A stretch of 64,000 bases of DNA. Origin: Levilactobacillus brevis ATCC 14869 = DSM 20054 (GTDB taxonomy: Bacteria; Bacillota; Bacilli; Lactobacillales; Lactobacillaceae). The notes under the pieces are model-generated. The model saw nothing but the letters and a program-made list of their open reading frames with translations. It ran no database searches and was not told where the DNA came from. Position 1 is the first letter of the stretch. Each line of letters begins with the position of its first letter. The stretch covers positions 15,541-79,540 of the forward strand of contig NZ_AZCP01000004.1 of assembly GCF_001433855.1 (NCBI RefSeq), in the 5' to 3' direction. Of this stretch, positions 1-6,905 are shown piece after piece. Position numbers and translations under genes: made by a program.

Positions 1-456
1 ACGCAACGCAGTGGGCACCCAACCTGTTCAATGACGGCTTGGGGCCGGAATGCGGCGCAAATCTGTGCGACACCGACGTTAGATTTGCCTTTTGGTGCGC
101 AAGGGCCTTTGCAAAAGCTTTATGACCTGAATGCCAAGGTCGTGTGTCTAGGCACTGACTTTGAAACGGCTACGGCGATTCATTTAGCAGAATCGATCAT
201 TGGCCGTCCGGTTTTCGAGGAACAGGCGCCCATTAGCGTGGCGGGTAAGCCCCAGTGGCGGTCTTATCAAATGGTTGAGTTGGAACCATATGATGATTTT
301 AATGTGATGGGAGCGGCCTTTTGCCAAGCCCATCCGGAGCAGGTCGTCCAACAGCCGCTGGGGCAGCACCATCAGGCCAGGGCGATAGGGATGCGGACGC
401 TGGTCGACTTTGCGCGCGAGTATTATCGAGAAAAAGATCGACGCGAGATGAGCTAA
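1..456 (+). CDS. Aminoglycoside N(3)-acetyltransferase (AAC(3) family), 3' part only
   Basis: This is the C-terminal part of an AAC(3)/YokD-family acetyl-CoA-dependent acetyltransferase; the reading frame is open from base 1, so the start lies outside the window. About 151 residues are visible, roughly the last half of the usual ~265. Family hallmarks are seen: an RSGHPTCS stretch followed by an AWG motif, then LDLPFG, PLQKLYDLNAKV, LGTDFETATAIHLAE and a C-terminal basic KDRREM tail. Members acetylate the 3-amino group of aminoglycosides, but chromosomal lactobacillus copies are not proven resistance genes. A hairpin with a T tract follows the stop. The apparent ATG at 31 is internal to the domain. 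A degraded copy of the same 3' end lies about 600 bp downstream, beyond the CRISPR array. Confidence 0.75.
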   Translation, partial: TQRSGHPTCSMTAWGRNAAQICATPTLDLPFGAQGPLQKLYDLNAKVVCLGTDFETATAIHLAESIIGRPVFEEQAPISVAGKPQWRSYQMVELEPYDDFNVMGAAFCQAHPEQVVQQPLGQHHQARAIGMRTLVDFAREYYREKDRREMS

Positions 457-484
457 AAAGTACAAGATATAAAAGCGTAGTTGT

Positions 485-519
485 TAGCCGCGGTGAACGG
501 AGTAGCGGCTACGTTTTAT
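485..519 (+). terminator. Rho-independent terminator after the acetyltransferase
   Basis: Seven-base stem TAGCCGC (485-491) pairs with GCGGCTA (505-511), followed by TTTTATT. It ends the acetyltransferase transcript upstream of the CRISPR array. Confidence 0.55.
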
Positions 520-792
520 TGTATTATATAGTCTTCTATCCTTTGATTGTATCAAAAGGTAGTCACGATACTTTGGAACAGGCTAGTGATTTGGCGGCCT
601 GGCTACGTAGATTAAGCACCTGGATCGTTACTAGCAATCTAAGTCGAAATTACTTACAAAAGTAAGGCCACAAATTCCAGTTGGATAGATGATTGTTAAT
701 CAAATATGAGTAGGGTATGCTTTAATAGTCAAAGTGATAAAATTTGCTGTTTTCTCTAAACGAAAATGCTGGTATATCAAGGATTCTTTAGT
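520..792 (+). other. AT-rich stretch, probable CRISPR leader
   Basis: About 270 bases with no convincing coding frame. It is AT-rich and lies on the side of the array opposite the degenerate repeat, which is where a leader is expected. No cas gene is present. The open frame that crosses 321-665 overlaps the acetyltransferase in another frame and does not look like a protein. Confidence 0.4.
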
Positions 793-942
793 GTATTCCC
801 CACATGTGTGGGGGTGATCCTCGTGGATTATATCACACCGATTCCCGAATAGTGTATTCCCCACATGTGTGGGGGTGATCCTAAGTCAGTGCTTAAGCCT
901 ATCCATTATGCAGCGTATTCCCCACATATGTGAGGGTGAACG
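793..942 (+). CRISPR. Minimal type I-E-like CRISPR array: 3 repeats, 2 spacers
   Basis: Three 28-nt repeats lie at 793-820, 854-881 and 915-942 with a 61-nt period, so both spacers (821-853 and 882-914) are 33 nt. The first two repeats are identical, starting GTATTCCCCAC and ending GGGGTGATCC, with a CCCCACATGTGTGGGG palindrome. The third is degenerate (CATATGTGAGGGTGAACG at its 3' half), which normally marks the leader-distal end, so the array reads on the + strand. Repeat length, spacer length and sequence fit type I-E arrays of lactobacilli. No cas genes are present in this window, so it is either orphan here or served by a locus elsewhere. Confidence 0.92.
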
Positions 943-1009
943 GAGGCGTTTCAAAAATGATTGTAATGCTGCGCTTAAATCAAAATAGACTTTTTATGGA
1001 AAGATAGTT

Positions 1010-1119
1010 GATAGAGCAGACCACCCAAGTACTAGCAGGCCATGGTGATGGGATACAGGTGTTGATTGATTTTGCATGAGGACATTATCAAAACAAGGAT
1101 CGGCGTGAGATGAACTTAT
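1010..1119 (+). pseudogene. Decayed 3' fragment of an AAC(3) acetyltransferase gene
   Basis: From 1059 the + strand reads VLIDFA*GHYQNKDRREMNL, clearly matching the end of the acetyltransferase at 1-456 (TLVDFAREYYREKDRREMS). Just upstream, in a shifted frame, QAMVMGYR matches QARAIGMR. Relative to the better copy there is one base lost near 1058, an in-frame TGA at 1077 and a TAG before QA. It is a remnant of a duplicated or replaced acetyltransferase gene, separated from the intact 3' end by the CRISPR array. Confidence 0.75.
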
Positions 1120-1194
1120 CGAGGAGTCTATCGGATATTCAGGCACGGGGACCGTATAAATGAGGCTAGCTGTCAAGAAATAAAGTGCTGGTGG

Positions 1195-1223
1195 TTGACA
1201 AAGTTAATGGCTCGCGTTATATT
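1195..1223 (+). promoter_or_regulatory. Promoter of the TetR-type regulator
   Basis: Consensus -35 TTGACA (1195-1200), a 17-bp spacer and -10 TATATT (1218-1223), 38 bp before the ATG. The candidate operator at 1228-1241 follows directly. Confidence 0.75.
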
Positions 1224-1227
1224 AATA

Positions 1228-1241
1228 ATCGAACGATCGAT
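1228..1241 (+). promoter_or_regulatory. Candidate TetR operator, site 1
   Basis: ATCGAACGATCGAT, partly palindromic, just downstream of the tetR -10 box. Its CGAACGATCGAT core matches 10 of 12 bases of CGAACATTCGAT before the aldehyde dehydrogenase gene (1874-1885). The shared motif suggests autoregulation plus control of the target gene; inferred, not shown. Confidence 0.5.
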
Positions 1242-1260
1242 CTTTTAAAAGGAGCCAATC

Positions 1261-1836
1261 ATGCGAGAAAAAGATACGGCAAAACAAACGAGTATTATTG
1301 ATGAGGTCAGTAATATTATTTTAAACGAGGGAATTGCGGCAGTTTCAATGTCCAAGATTGCTAAAGCAAGTGGCATTTCTTCATCAACGATTTACGTGTA
1401 CTTTACGGATAAGGAAGATGTGTTGAAACAAGTTTATTTAGCAAAAAAAGAAATGTTAGCCACTTTTTTACTGAAAAATATTGAAGCGACAACTGATAAT
1501 CCAGTTATCTTTGCGCAGCAATTTATGCGGGCACTGTATGAATTTGGCATGCAACATTATGAAGCCCTAATGATTATCGAACAATTTAACAGTTCTCCAG
1601 TTCGAAATAATTTACAGATTAGTCAAGCGGAGTCATACCGAGGCTTCGAACGGTTATTTGAAGCCACTAGTCATGCGCCACAATTTGTAACGGACTCAGC
1701 CGCCGTGATCTTAGGCTTTGCTTACGCACCTATTGTTTTATATGTTAAAGCACGTAAAACCAATCAGTTGGCGGCCCAAACCATTTCAATTGAGCAAGTT
1801 ATTGATATGTGTATGCACGCGTTATTAAAAGAATAA
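1261..1836 (+). CDS. TetR/AcrR family transcriptional regulator
   Basis: A 191-residue one-component repressor. Residues about 10-55 form the TetR helix-turn-helix (VSMSKIAKASGISSSTIYVYF followed by TDKEDVLKQVY), and the rest is a ligand-binding domain with no diagnostic motif. It has a strong AAAAGGAG site 6 bp before the ATG and a consensus promoter. The aldehyde dehydrogenase gene starts 69 bp downstream on the same strand, and the two share a CGAAC..TCGAT motif in their upstream regions, so the likely role is to sense an aldehyde or related compound and control its own gene and the dehydrogenase. The ligand is unknown. Confidence 0.88.
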   Translation: MREKDTAKQTSIIDEVSNIILNEGIAAVSMSKIAKASGISSSTIYVYFTDKEDVLKQVYLAKKEMLATFLLKNIEATTDNPVIFAQQFMRALYEFGMQHYEALMIIEQFNSSPVRNNLQISQAESYRGFERLFEATSHAPQFVTDSAAVILGFAYAPIVLYVKARKTNQLAAQTISIEQVIDMCMHALLKE

Positions 1837-1873
1837 ACCGGGCAACGGGTTATTTTTTATCGTTATGATTAAA

Positions 1874-1885
1874 CGAACATTCGAT
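1874..1885 (+). promoter_or_regulatory. Candidate TetR operator, site 2
   Basis: CGAACATTCGAT, containing the perfect inverted repeat CGAA-N2-TTCG, lies 20 bp before the aldehyde dehydrogenase ATG and matches 10/12 bases of the site in the tetR promoter. Confidence 0.5.
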
Positions 1886-1905
1886 TAAAAAAGGAGAAAA
1901 AATAA

Positions 1906-3333
1906 ATGACCACTAATGTAGAAATGACTAAAATTTTTGAGGACCAACGGCAACAGTACAATCGCGCACAACCTATGAGCTTAGCGACCCGATTAACAAC
2001 GCTGGATCAACTTGAACGACTGTTACGAGAGAATCTAAATGCTTTTGTTGAGGCCTTGCAAGCCGATTTTGATCAGCGTGATCCATTACAAATTATTGGG
2101 GCAGATCTAACGGGCCCCTTAACCACTATTGCCTATACCAGAAAGCATTTGCGTAAATGGATGAAGCCTGACAAAAAGCGATTAGGTCTGATGGGACTTA
2201 GTGGGGGTCGGGAATATGTCTATAATGAGCCATTAGGCGTGGTGGGGATCATGTCACCCTTTAATGCACCGATCGACCTGGCACTTGACCCAGCCATTGA
2301 AGCCATTGCGGCGGGAAACCGAGTGATGGTTAAAATATCTGAGTACACGCCCAAGGCGGCAGCTTTATTACAAAAATTGGCAAAAAAGTACGTTAGCGAG
2401 ACCACGTTTGCTGTCATTACTGGTGAAGCAGATGTGTCGGTCCATTTTTCAGCCTTGAATTGGGATAAATTTGTTTTCACTGGGGGGTCAGAAACTGGGA
2501 AAAAGATTTTAGCTGCCGCCGCGCCTAATTTGACACCAGTGGTATTGGAATTAGGCGGGAAGAATCCAGCGGTTGTTTTACCGGACGCCAATCAACAACT
2601 GGCAGCAGAAAAAATTGCACGGGGACGATCGGGCAATAGTGGTCAAATCTGTTTAGATGTTGACTACGCGATGGTTCCGGCTAACCAGTTGACGGATTAT
2701 ATTCACTTGATTGTAGAGCAGTTAGAACAGGCATTTCCCACATATAGCGATAATCCAGAATATTCAGCGATCATTAATGATGCGGCTTATAAGCGAATTA
2801 CGGGGATGTTAGCAGAAGCACAACAGCGCGGGACACAATTACTGACCATTAATCCGAACCACGATGCGGTACCCGATGCCACCAAGCGATTGATTCCGTT
2901 GACGTTAGCCATTAATCCCGACCCAGATTTACAGATTGCTAAAAATGAAATCTTTGGCCCGATTTTGTCAATTTTCACTTATGAAACGTTAGATGAGGCC
3001 ATTGCGTTCATAAATACCCACGAAAAGTCATTGGCCATGTATGTGTTTGGCAAAAATAAGGCACAATTAGACCGGGTTATTCGGCACACCTCGTCTGGCG
3101 GCGTTGATATCAATGAGCTCGCTTTACACGCGGGTTCTCACGAAATGGGATTTGGCGGCGTCGGGTACTCTGGCATGGGGCGTTATAAAGGTGGCAAGGT
3201 TGGTTTTGAAACCTTCAGCAATCCTAAATCGATTTATAAACAAGGAATTTTAGCCAAATACACCACACGCTTCATGGTGCCGATACACAGTCAGCGTAAT
3301 GAGAAGCGATTTAAGAAGATGTTGGGACTCTAG
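1906..3333 (+). CDS. Aldehyde dehydrogenase, coniferyl-aldehyde/class 3 type
   Basis: A 475-residue NAD(P)-dependent aldehyde dehydrogenase that oxidises aldehydes to carboxylic acids in the cytoplasm. The fold is complete: Asn120 in the MSPFNAP oxyanion motif, the FTGGSETGK cofactor motif near 191-199, the general base Glu215 in LELGGKNP and the nucleophile Cys249 in NSGQICLD. The long N-terminal helical region and NEPLGVVGIMSPFN resemble class 3 / coniferyl-aldehyde dehydrogenases rather than betaine-aldehyde types. An AAAGGAG site precedes the ATG. It lies just behind a TetR gene and shares a candidate operator with it, which fits induced detoxification of aldehydes, perhaps plant phenolic aldehydes. 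The substrate is not decided by the sequence. Confidence 0.88.
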   Translation: MTTNVEMTKIFEDQRQQYNRAQPMSLATRLTTLDQLERLLRENLNAFVEALQADFDQRDPLQIIGADLTGPLTTIAYTRKHLRKWMKPDKKRLGLMGLSGGREYVYNEPLGVVGIMSPFNAPIDLALDPAIEAIAAGNRVMVKISEYTPKAAALLQKLAKKYVSETTFAVITGEADVSVHFSALNWDKFVFTGGSETGKKILAAAAPNLTPVVLELGGKNPAVVLPDANQQLAAEKIARGRSGNSGQICLDVDYAMVPANQLTDYIHLIVEQLEQAFPTYSDNPEYSAIINDAAYKRITGMLAEAQQRGTQLLTINPNHDAVPDATKRLIPLTLAINPDPDLQIAKNEIFGPILSIFTYETLDEAIAFINTHEKSLAMYVFGKNKAQLDRVIRHTSSGGVDINELALHAGSHEMGFGGVGYSGMGRYKGGKVGFETFSNPKSIYKQGILAKYTTRFMVPIHSQRNEKRFKKMLGL

Positions 3334-3380
3334 TCTAAAGGGGCGTGCTCGATTTTCTTCAATCGAATAGAGCCAAAATA

Positions 3381-3419
3381 AAAAGAGACCAAGCACAAAC
3401 CGTGCTTGATCTCTCTTTT
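3381..3419. terminator. Bidirectional terminator between convergent genes
   Basis: A long stem with AGAGACCAAGCAC on one arm and GTGCTTGATCTCT on the other, with A and T runs on both sides, serves both the aldehyde dehydrogenase (+) and the aldo/keto reductase (-). Confidence 0.85.
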
Positions 3420-3434
3420 ACTAATAAGCAGATG

Positions 3435-4277
3435 TTACTTGGCTAAGGCCTTCAACGCGTCAAAGTCCGCCTGACTCAGGTCAATGTCTTGGGCCTGAAT
3501 ATTTTGCAATTCGTGGTCACTAGACTTAGTGCCTGGAATTGGCAGAATAACGTCAGAACGTTTTAGCAACCAGGCTAACGCGATCTGTGCGGGCGAAGCG
3601 TTGTATTTTTGCGCAATGTTCGTCAGCGTAGCGTCTTTGATCAGTTCACCAGTAGCTAGTGGGAACCATGGAATGAAAGCAATGTGATGGGCATCTGCGT
3701 AATCTAAGACGTCCTCGTCTTGCCGATTGCTGAGATTATACATGTTTTGAACTGAAACAATGGGAGCGATGGCCGTAGCTTCTTTGAGCTGGTCAACAGA
3801 GACCTGACTCAAGCCAATGTGCTTGATCTTACCCTCGTCTTGCATGTCTTTTAGAACGCCAATCTGGTCGGCCAACGGAACATTCGGATCAACCCGATGA
3901 AGTTGTAAGAGATCGATGTGATCCAAACCCAGCGTAAATAAATTCATTTCAACTTGTTGTCGAAGGTAGGCAGGAACGCCAACTGGTGTCCAGACATCTG
4001 GTCCTTGCCGGGTGTTACCAACTTTGGTGGCAACCATCACGTGATTGTCCGGGCGATTCTTCAAGGCATCTCGCAAGTAGAGGTTAGCATAAAAGGGCCC
4101 GTAAGCATCGGCAGTATCAATGAAGTTAACGCCGTGATCAATCGCCGTTTCAATCACTTTAACGGCATTATCTGGGTCAGCAACTGGTCCCCAAACGCCG
4201 TCACCAGTGAGTTGCATCGTCCCATAGCCTAGGCGATTGACCGTTAAATCGGAATCAAATGTAAATGTTTTTTCCAT
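3435..4277 (-). CDS. Aldo/keto reductase
   Basis: A 280-residue NADPH-dependent (beta/alpha)8 oxidoreductase of the AKR superfamily. The catalytic tetrad is visible: Asp54 and Tyr59 in DTADAYGP, Lys85 in ATKVGN and His127 in LLQLHRVD; the C-terminal LPIPGTKS motif binds the cofactor phosphate. The closest style is the YdhF/YajO-like oxidoreductases of lactic acid bacteria, with unknown carbonyl substrate. AAGGTGG precedes the ATG. The promoter region carries a CTAAC-N5-GTTAG inverted repeat (4310-4324), possibly a regulator site. It converges on the aldehyde dehydrogenase gene and shares its terminator. Confidence 0.87.
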   Translation of the reverse strand: MEKTFTFDSDLTVNRLGYGTMQLTGDGVWGPVADPDNAVKVIETAIDHGVNFIDTADAYGPFYANLYLRDALKNRPDNHVMVATKVGNTRQGPDVWTPVGVPAYLRQQVEMNLFTLGLDHIDLLQLHRVDPNVPLADQIGVLKDMQDEGKIKHIGLSQVSVDQLKEATAIAPIVSVQNMYNLSNRQDEDVLDYADAHHIAFIPWFPLATGELIKDATLTNIAQKYNASPAQIALAWLLKRSDVILPIPGTKSSDHELQNIQAQDIDLSQADFDALKALAK

Positions 4278-4309
4278 GCTGAAATACCACCTTCGTAAGA
4301 ATTAAAATG

Positions 4310-4324
4310 CTAACATTAAGTTAG
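4310..4324 (-). promoter_or_regulatory. Inverted repeat in the reductase promoter region
   Basis: CTAAC-ATTAA-GTTAG, a perfect 5-bp-arm inverted repeat 33 bp upstream of the reductase ATG. It could bind a regulator such as a MerR-type protein; no regulator gene is adjacent. Confidence 0.3.
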
Positions 4325-4444
4325 TCTTTTTACTCAGGTGGTGCAAACATTTTGGCTCAGTAAAACGCTGGCGTTAAATTAAAGTTAAGCCAGATTAAAA
4401 AAGCCTAAACTCCGCGAGATTATGTCACGATTCTGTAAAAAATC

Positions 4445-4453
4445 TGTTATACT
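4445..4453 (+). promoter_or_regulatory. Extended -10 promoter
   Basis: TGTTATACT: an extended -10 (TGnTATACT) with only a weak -35 (TCACGA at 4425). It lies 63 bp before the secreted-protein start. Confidence 0.55.
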
Positions 4454-4516
4454 AACAATCGGTTAAAAAAATAAGTGCCGGTGGGTTACTGCCGGTAGAC
4501 TAAGGGGTCAGGAATA

Positions 4517-5332
4517 ATGAAGAAATTTATGGTTGCTTTGACTGGGTTAGTCACGTTAGCCACTGTTGGCGCAACGGTCCCAGCTACTGCAGTTACCACG
4601 GCACATGCCGCAACGAAGTCAACGTACGTCAGCCCAAGCTTAAAGGTTAACGCGATTTACACCACGTCCACGAAGGTTGCTGGAACGGCGACTAAGGGGT
4701 CCAAGATTACCGTTAAGGCGACAAAGAATGCCAAGACGAACCTTGCCAGTGGTACGGCTTCTAAGACCACGGGTAAGTACAGTATTAAGCTATCCAAGAA
4801 GTTAAAGAAGAACGCTAACGTTTACGTCTACGCTACCAATTCGAAGACGAAGGCTTATTTCTACCGGATTATCCGGGTCCAAGCGGCTTCAACGAAGGCG
4901 GCAACGACTAAGAGCACGTCAACAAAGAAGACGACTACTAAGAAAACAACCACGAAAAAGTCGACGACTTCTTCAAAGACTAGTGCGGCCAGCTTTTCTG
5001 TAAAGACGCCAACTGGGACGTGGACGTCTAACACGGCCAACAAGTACTCACAAAAGTGGGTCTTCAGCCAAAAGACCGGTCTGAATGAATACCTGTACAA
5101 GAATGGTAAGAAGGTCAAGACTTTGGTTTCTTACGCGAAGTATAGTGTATCTGCTAAGACGCCAACCTTCTGGAAGATTACTTACACACCAAAGGGTTCT
5201 AAGACGAAGCAAACGATGTATCTACGCTTCACGTCTGCTAAGAAGTTCAAGGTGGTCAACAGTAAGAACCAGGTTATCTCAACCAAGGCCGGCGTTGCTC
5301 CTGCTGCTAAGTGGGCATTCACTAAGGCTTAA
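4517..5332 (+). CDS. Secreted, highly basic protein with Ig-like (Big) domain
   Basis: A 271-residue exported protein. Residues 1-32 are a Sec signal peptide with a probable cleavage after AHA. Residues about 38-118 look like a bacterial Ig-like beta-sandwich (VAGTATKGSKITVKA, then SGTASKTTGKYSIKL). A Ser/Thr/Lys linker (about 125-155, runs of TTKK) follows, then a C-terminal beta-rich domain of about 110 residues (TPTGTWTSNTANKYSQKW, FWKITYTPKGSK). The protein is very lysine-rich, which fits electrostatic binding to teichoic acids or the wall; there is no LPXTG or LysM. Function unknown. It is monocistronic with its own extended -10 promoter and terminator. Confidence 0.8.
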   Translation: MKKFMVALTGLVTLATVGATVPATAVTTAHAATKSTYVSPSLKVNAIYTTSTKVAGTATKGSKITVKATKNAKTNLASGTASKTTGKYSIKLSKKLKKNANVYVYATNSKTKAYFYRIIRVQAASTKAATTKSTSTKKTTTKKTTTKKSTTSSKTSAASFSVKTPTGTWTSNTANKYSQKWVFSQKTGLNEYLYKNGKKVKTLVSYAKYSVSAKTPTFWKITYTPKGSKTKQTMYLRFTSAKKFKVVNSKNQVISTKAGVAPAAKWAFTKA

Positions 5333-5356
5333 TTAGAATTAATTATCATCAAAGCG

Positions 5357-5400
5357 AAACGATCATGCCAACCGGTTAGGAAGGGATGATCGTTTTTATT
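5357..5400 (+). terminator. Terminator of the secreted-protein gene
   Basis: AAACGATCAT (5357-5366) pairs with ATGATCGTTT (5386-5395), followed by TTATTT. Confidence 0.8.
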
Positions 5401-5401
5401 T

Positions 5402-5530
5402 GGTTACACTTATACGTATCAGCTAACTGCCGGGGCTGACCAACTACTGGATCTTCACGAATCGACTAGCCACTTCGCTCAAAATGGCAGTTTAACAATG
5501 ATCGTAGCTGTTAAGAGTTTCGGTTTTTAG
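5402..5530 (+). pseudogene. Possible coding remnant, C-terminal fragment of unknown protein
   Basis: Directly after the terminator a 42-codon frame reads GYTYTYQLTAG, then ADQLLDLHESTSHFAQNG and SLTMIVAVKSFGF before a TAG. Codon use is like real genes, but there is no start codon or ribosome site, so it could be the tail of a deleted gene. I do not recognise the family, and chance is possible. Confidence 0.3.
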
Positions 5531-5581
5531 TGAAATATGCGACAATGAAGCTAGAAGTTCAAAATAAGTGAGGGACAGTAA

Positions 5582-6748
5582 ATGTGGAAAACCAAAAAAG
5601 AGGTCAGTTTAGTGGGGATTCTGTCAGCGACCTTGCTACTTAACGCGGCTGCCGCGTGTATGTGGCCGTTGACGACTGTTTATATGCACAATCAGCTTCA
5701 CCAGACGTTAGCATTGGCTGGGGTGGCGCTGTTAGGGATGTCGTTATGTATGATTGTTGGGAACTGGCTTGGCGGATGGCTCTTTGATAATTGGTCACCG
5801 TTTAAGTCAGCACTTGTCGGGACGTTATGTTCCTTTATTCCGATGCTCACCTTAATTGTTTTTCATGGGTGGCCGATCTTTGGGATTATGCTCCTGTTCA
5901 TCGGTCTTGGTGATGGGATTGTGATGACTGTCGTCAATTCTTTTGCGGCAAATATTAAAGAAATTAGTAGTCGGCGGGTCTTCAACTGGCTGTATATTGG
6001 TATGAACCTGGGGGTAGTTGTTGGGACTCTGATGGTTGGGATGCTGATGGATCATGGGGTTCAATTGGTCTTTATGGTAGCTAGTCTAAGCTATGCGGCT
6101 TTGTTAGTGATTTTCGTGGTGGACTTCCGCATGGACATTCAGACCAAGACCCATCAACACGTCAAGGGCCCGGCCAAGCCGGCTCAATTACAGCTCATTT
6201 GGTTGATTGCGGCGATGGTCTTTTGCCTTTACTTGAGTTACTCCTTATGGGAAAGTGTGATCTCGGTCCACATGACGAACCTCGGAATTTCCTTTGAAAA
6301 GTACAGTCTGTTGTGGACCCTAAATGGACTCCTGATCGTCTTCGGTCAGCCCTTGGCTAATCGGATTGGGACGTACTTTAAAATGAGTTCACAGATTGCG
6401 GTGGGGACGCTTATTTTTATTCTATCGTTCTTACTCCTGGTCTTTGCTAGAGATTACACCATGTTTGTGGTGACTATGGTTATTCTGACGGTTGGTGAAA
6501 TGACGGGGTTCCCTGGAATTCCGGCCTGGATTGATGGTCTTGCTGGAGACAACGACAAAGGGAAATTTCAAGGTATTTATAACATGGCAATTTCTTTTGG
6601 TCGGGCGGTGGGCCCATTATACGGCGGGTTAATCATTGAGTATGGAAGCTATCAGTTACTGTTCTGGTCCGTTACGGGCCTTATGCTAGCGGCTTTAGCG
6701 GCAGTTATGCTCCGTAATCACCACAACCTGACACGGGTTAAAAAATAA
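5582..6748 (+). CDS. MFS transporter (12-TM, DHA1-like)
   Basis: A 388-residue integral membrane protein of the major facilitator superfamily with twelve predicted hydrophobic segments. The motif-A-like loop between TM2 and TM3 reads GNWLGGWLFDNWS, and the C-terminal half begins near residue 205 after a charged loop (RMDIQTKTHQHVKG). GAGGG precedes the ATG. The topology and GWLFDNWSP loop resemble drug/H+ antiporters of the YqjV type in lactobacilli. The substrate cannot be told. It is monocistronic, ends in a strong terminator and has no obvious partner. Confidence 0.82.
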   Translation: MWKTKKEVSLVGILSATLLLNAAAACMWPLTTVYMHNQLHQTLALAGVALLGMSLCMIVGNWLGGWLFDNWSPFKSALVGTLCSFIPMLTLIVFHGWPIFGIMLLFIGLGDGIVMTVVNSFAANIKEISSRRVFNWLYIGMNLGVVVGTLMVGMLMDHGVQLVFMVASLSYAALLVIFVVDFRMDIQTKTHQHVKGPAKPAQLQLIWLIAAMVFCLYLSYSLWESVISVHMTNLGISFEKYSLLWTLNGLLIVFGQPLANRIGTYFKMSSQIAVGTLIFILSFLLLVFARDYTMFVVTMVILTVGEMTGFPGIPAWIDGLAGDNDKGKFQGIYNMAISFGRAVGPLYGGLIIEYGSYQLLFWSVTGLMLAALAAVMLRNHHNLTRVKK

Positions 6749-6751
6749 ATT

Positions 6752-6789
6752 AAAATGGATCAACCTGAAAATGGTTGGTCCATTTTTTA
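6752..6789 (+). terminator. Terminator of the MFS gene
   Basis: AAATGGATCAACC pairs with GGTTGGTCCATTT around a TGAAAAT loop, followed by a T tract. Confidence 0.85.
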
Positions 6790-6815
6790 GTTTAATGAAC
6801 AAAATTATTTTAAAA

Positions 6816-6858
6816 TGTAAGGGTTTACATTGACGTCAAATCAACCTTGCGGTACATT
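6816..6858 (+). promoter_or_regulatory. Promoter with an imperfect cre-like palindrome
   Basis: -35 TTGACG (6830-6835), a 17-bp spacer and -10 TACATT (6853-6858). TGTAAGGGTTTACA (6816-6829) abuts the -35 and differs from the CcpA box TGWNANCGNTNWCA only at the central C, so catabolite control is possible but unproven. Confidence 0.5.
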
Positions 6859-6905
6859 AAAAGTGTATCAAGGATTTACCAATTTGTTACATAGGAGATG
6901 AGCTT

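Noticed and set aside
321-665. 114-codon frame overlapping the acetyltransferase end
   Set aside because: It is out of frame with a clear family match, has no ribosome site, and crosses a terminator.
994-1176. 60-codon frame on the - strand
   Set aside because: It is antisense to the acetyltransferase remnant, without a ribosome site or recognisable features.
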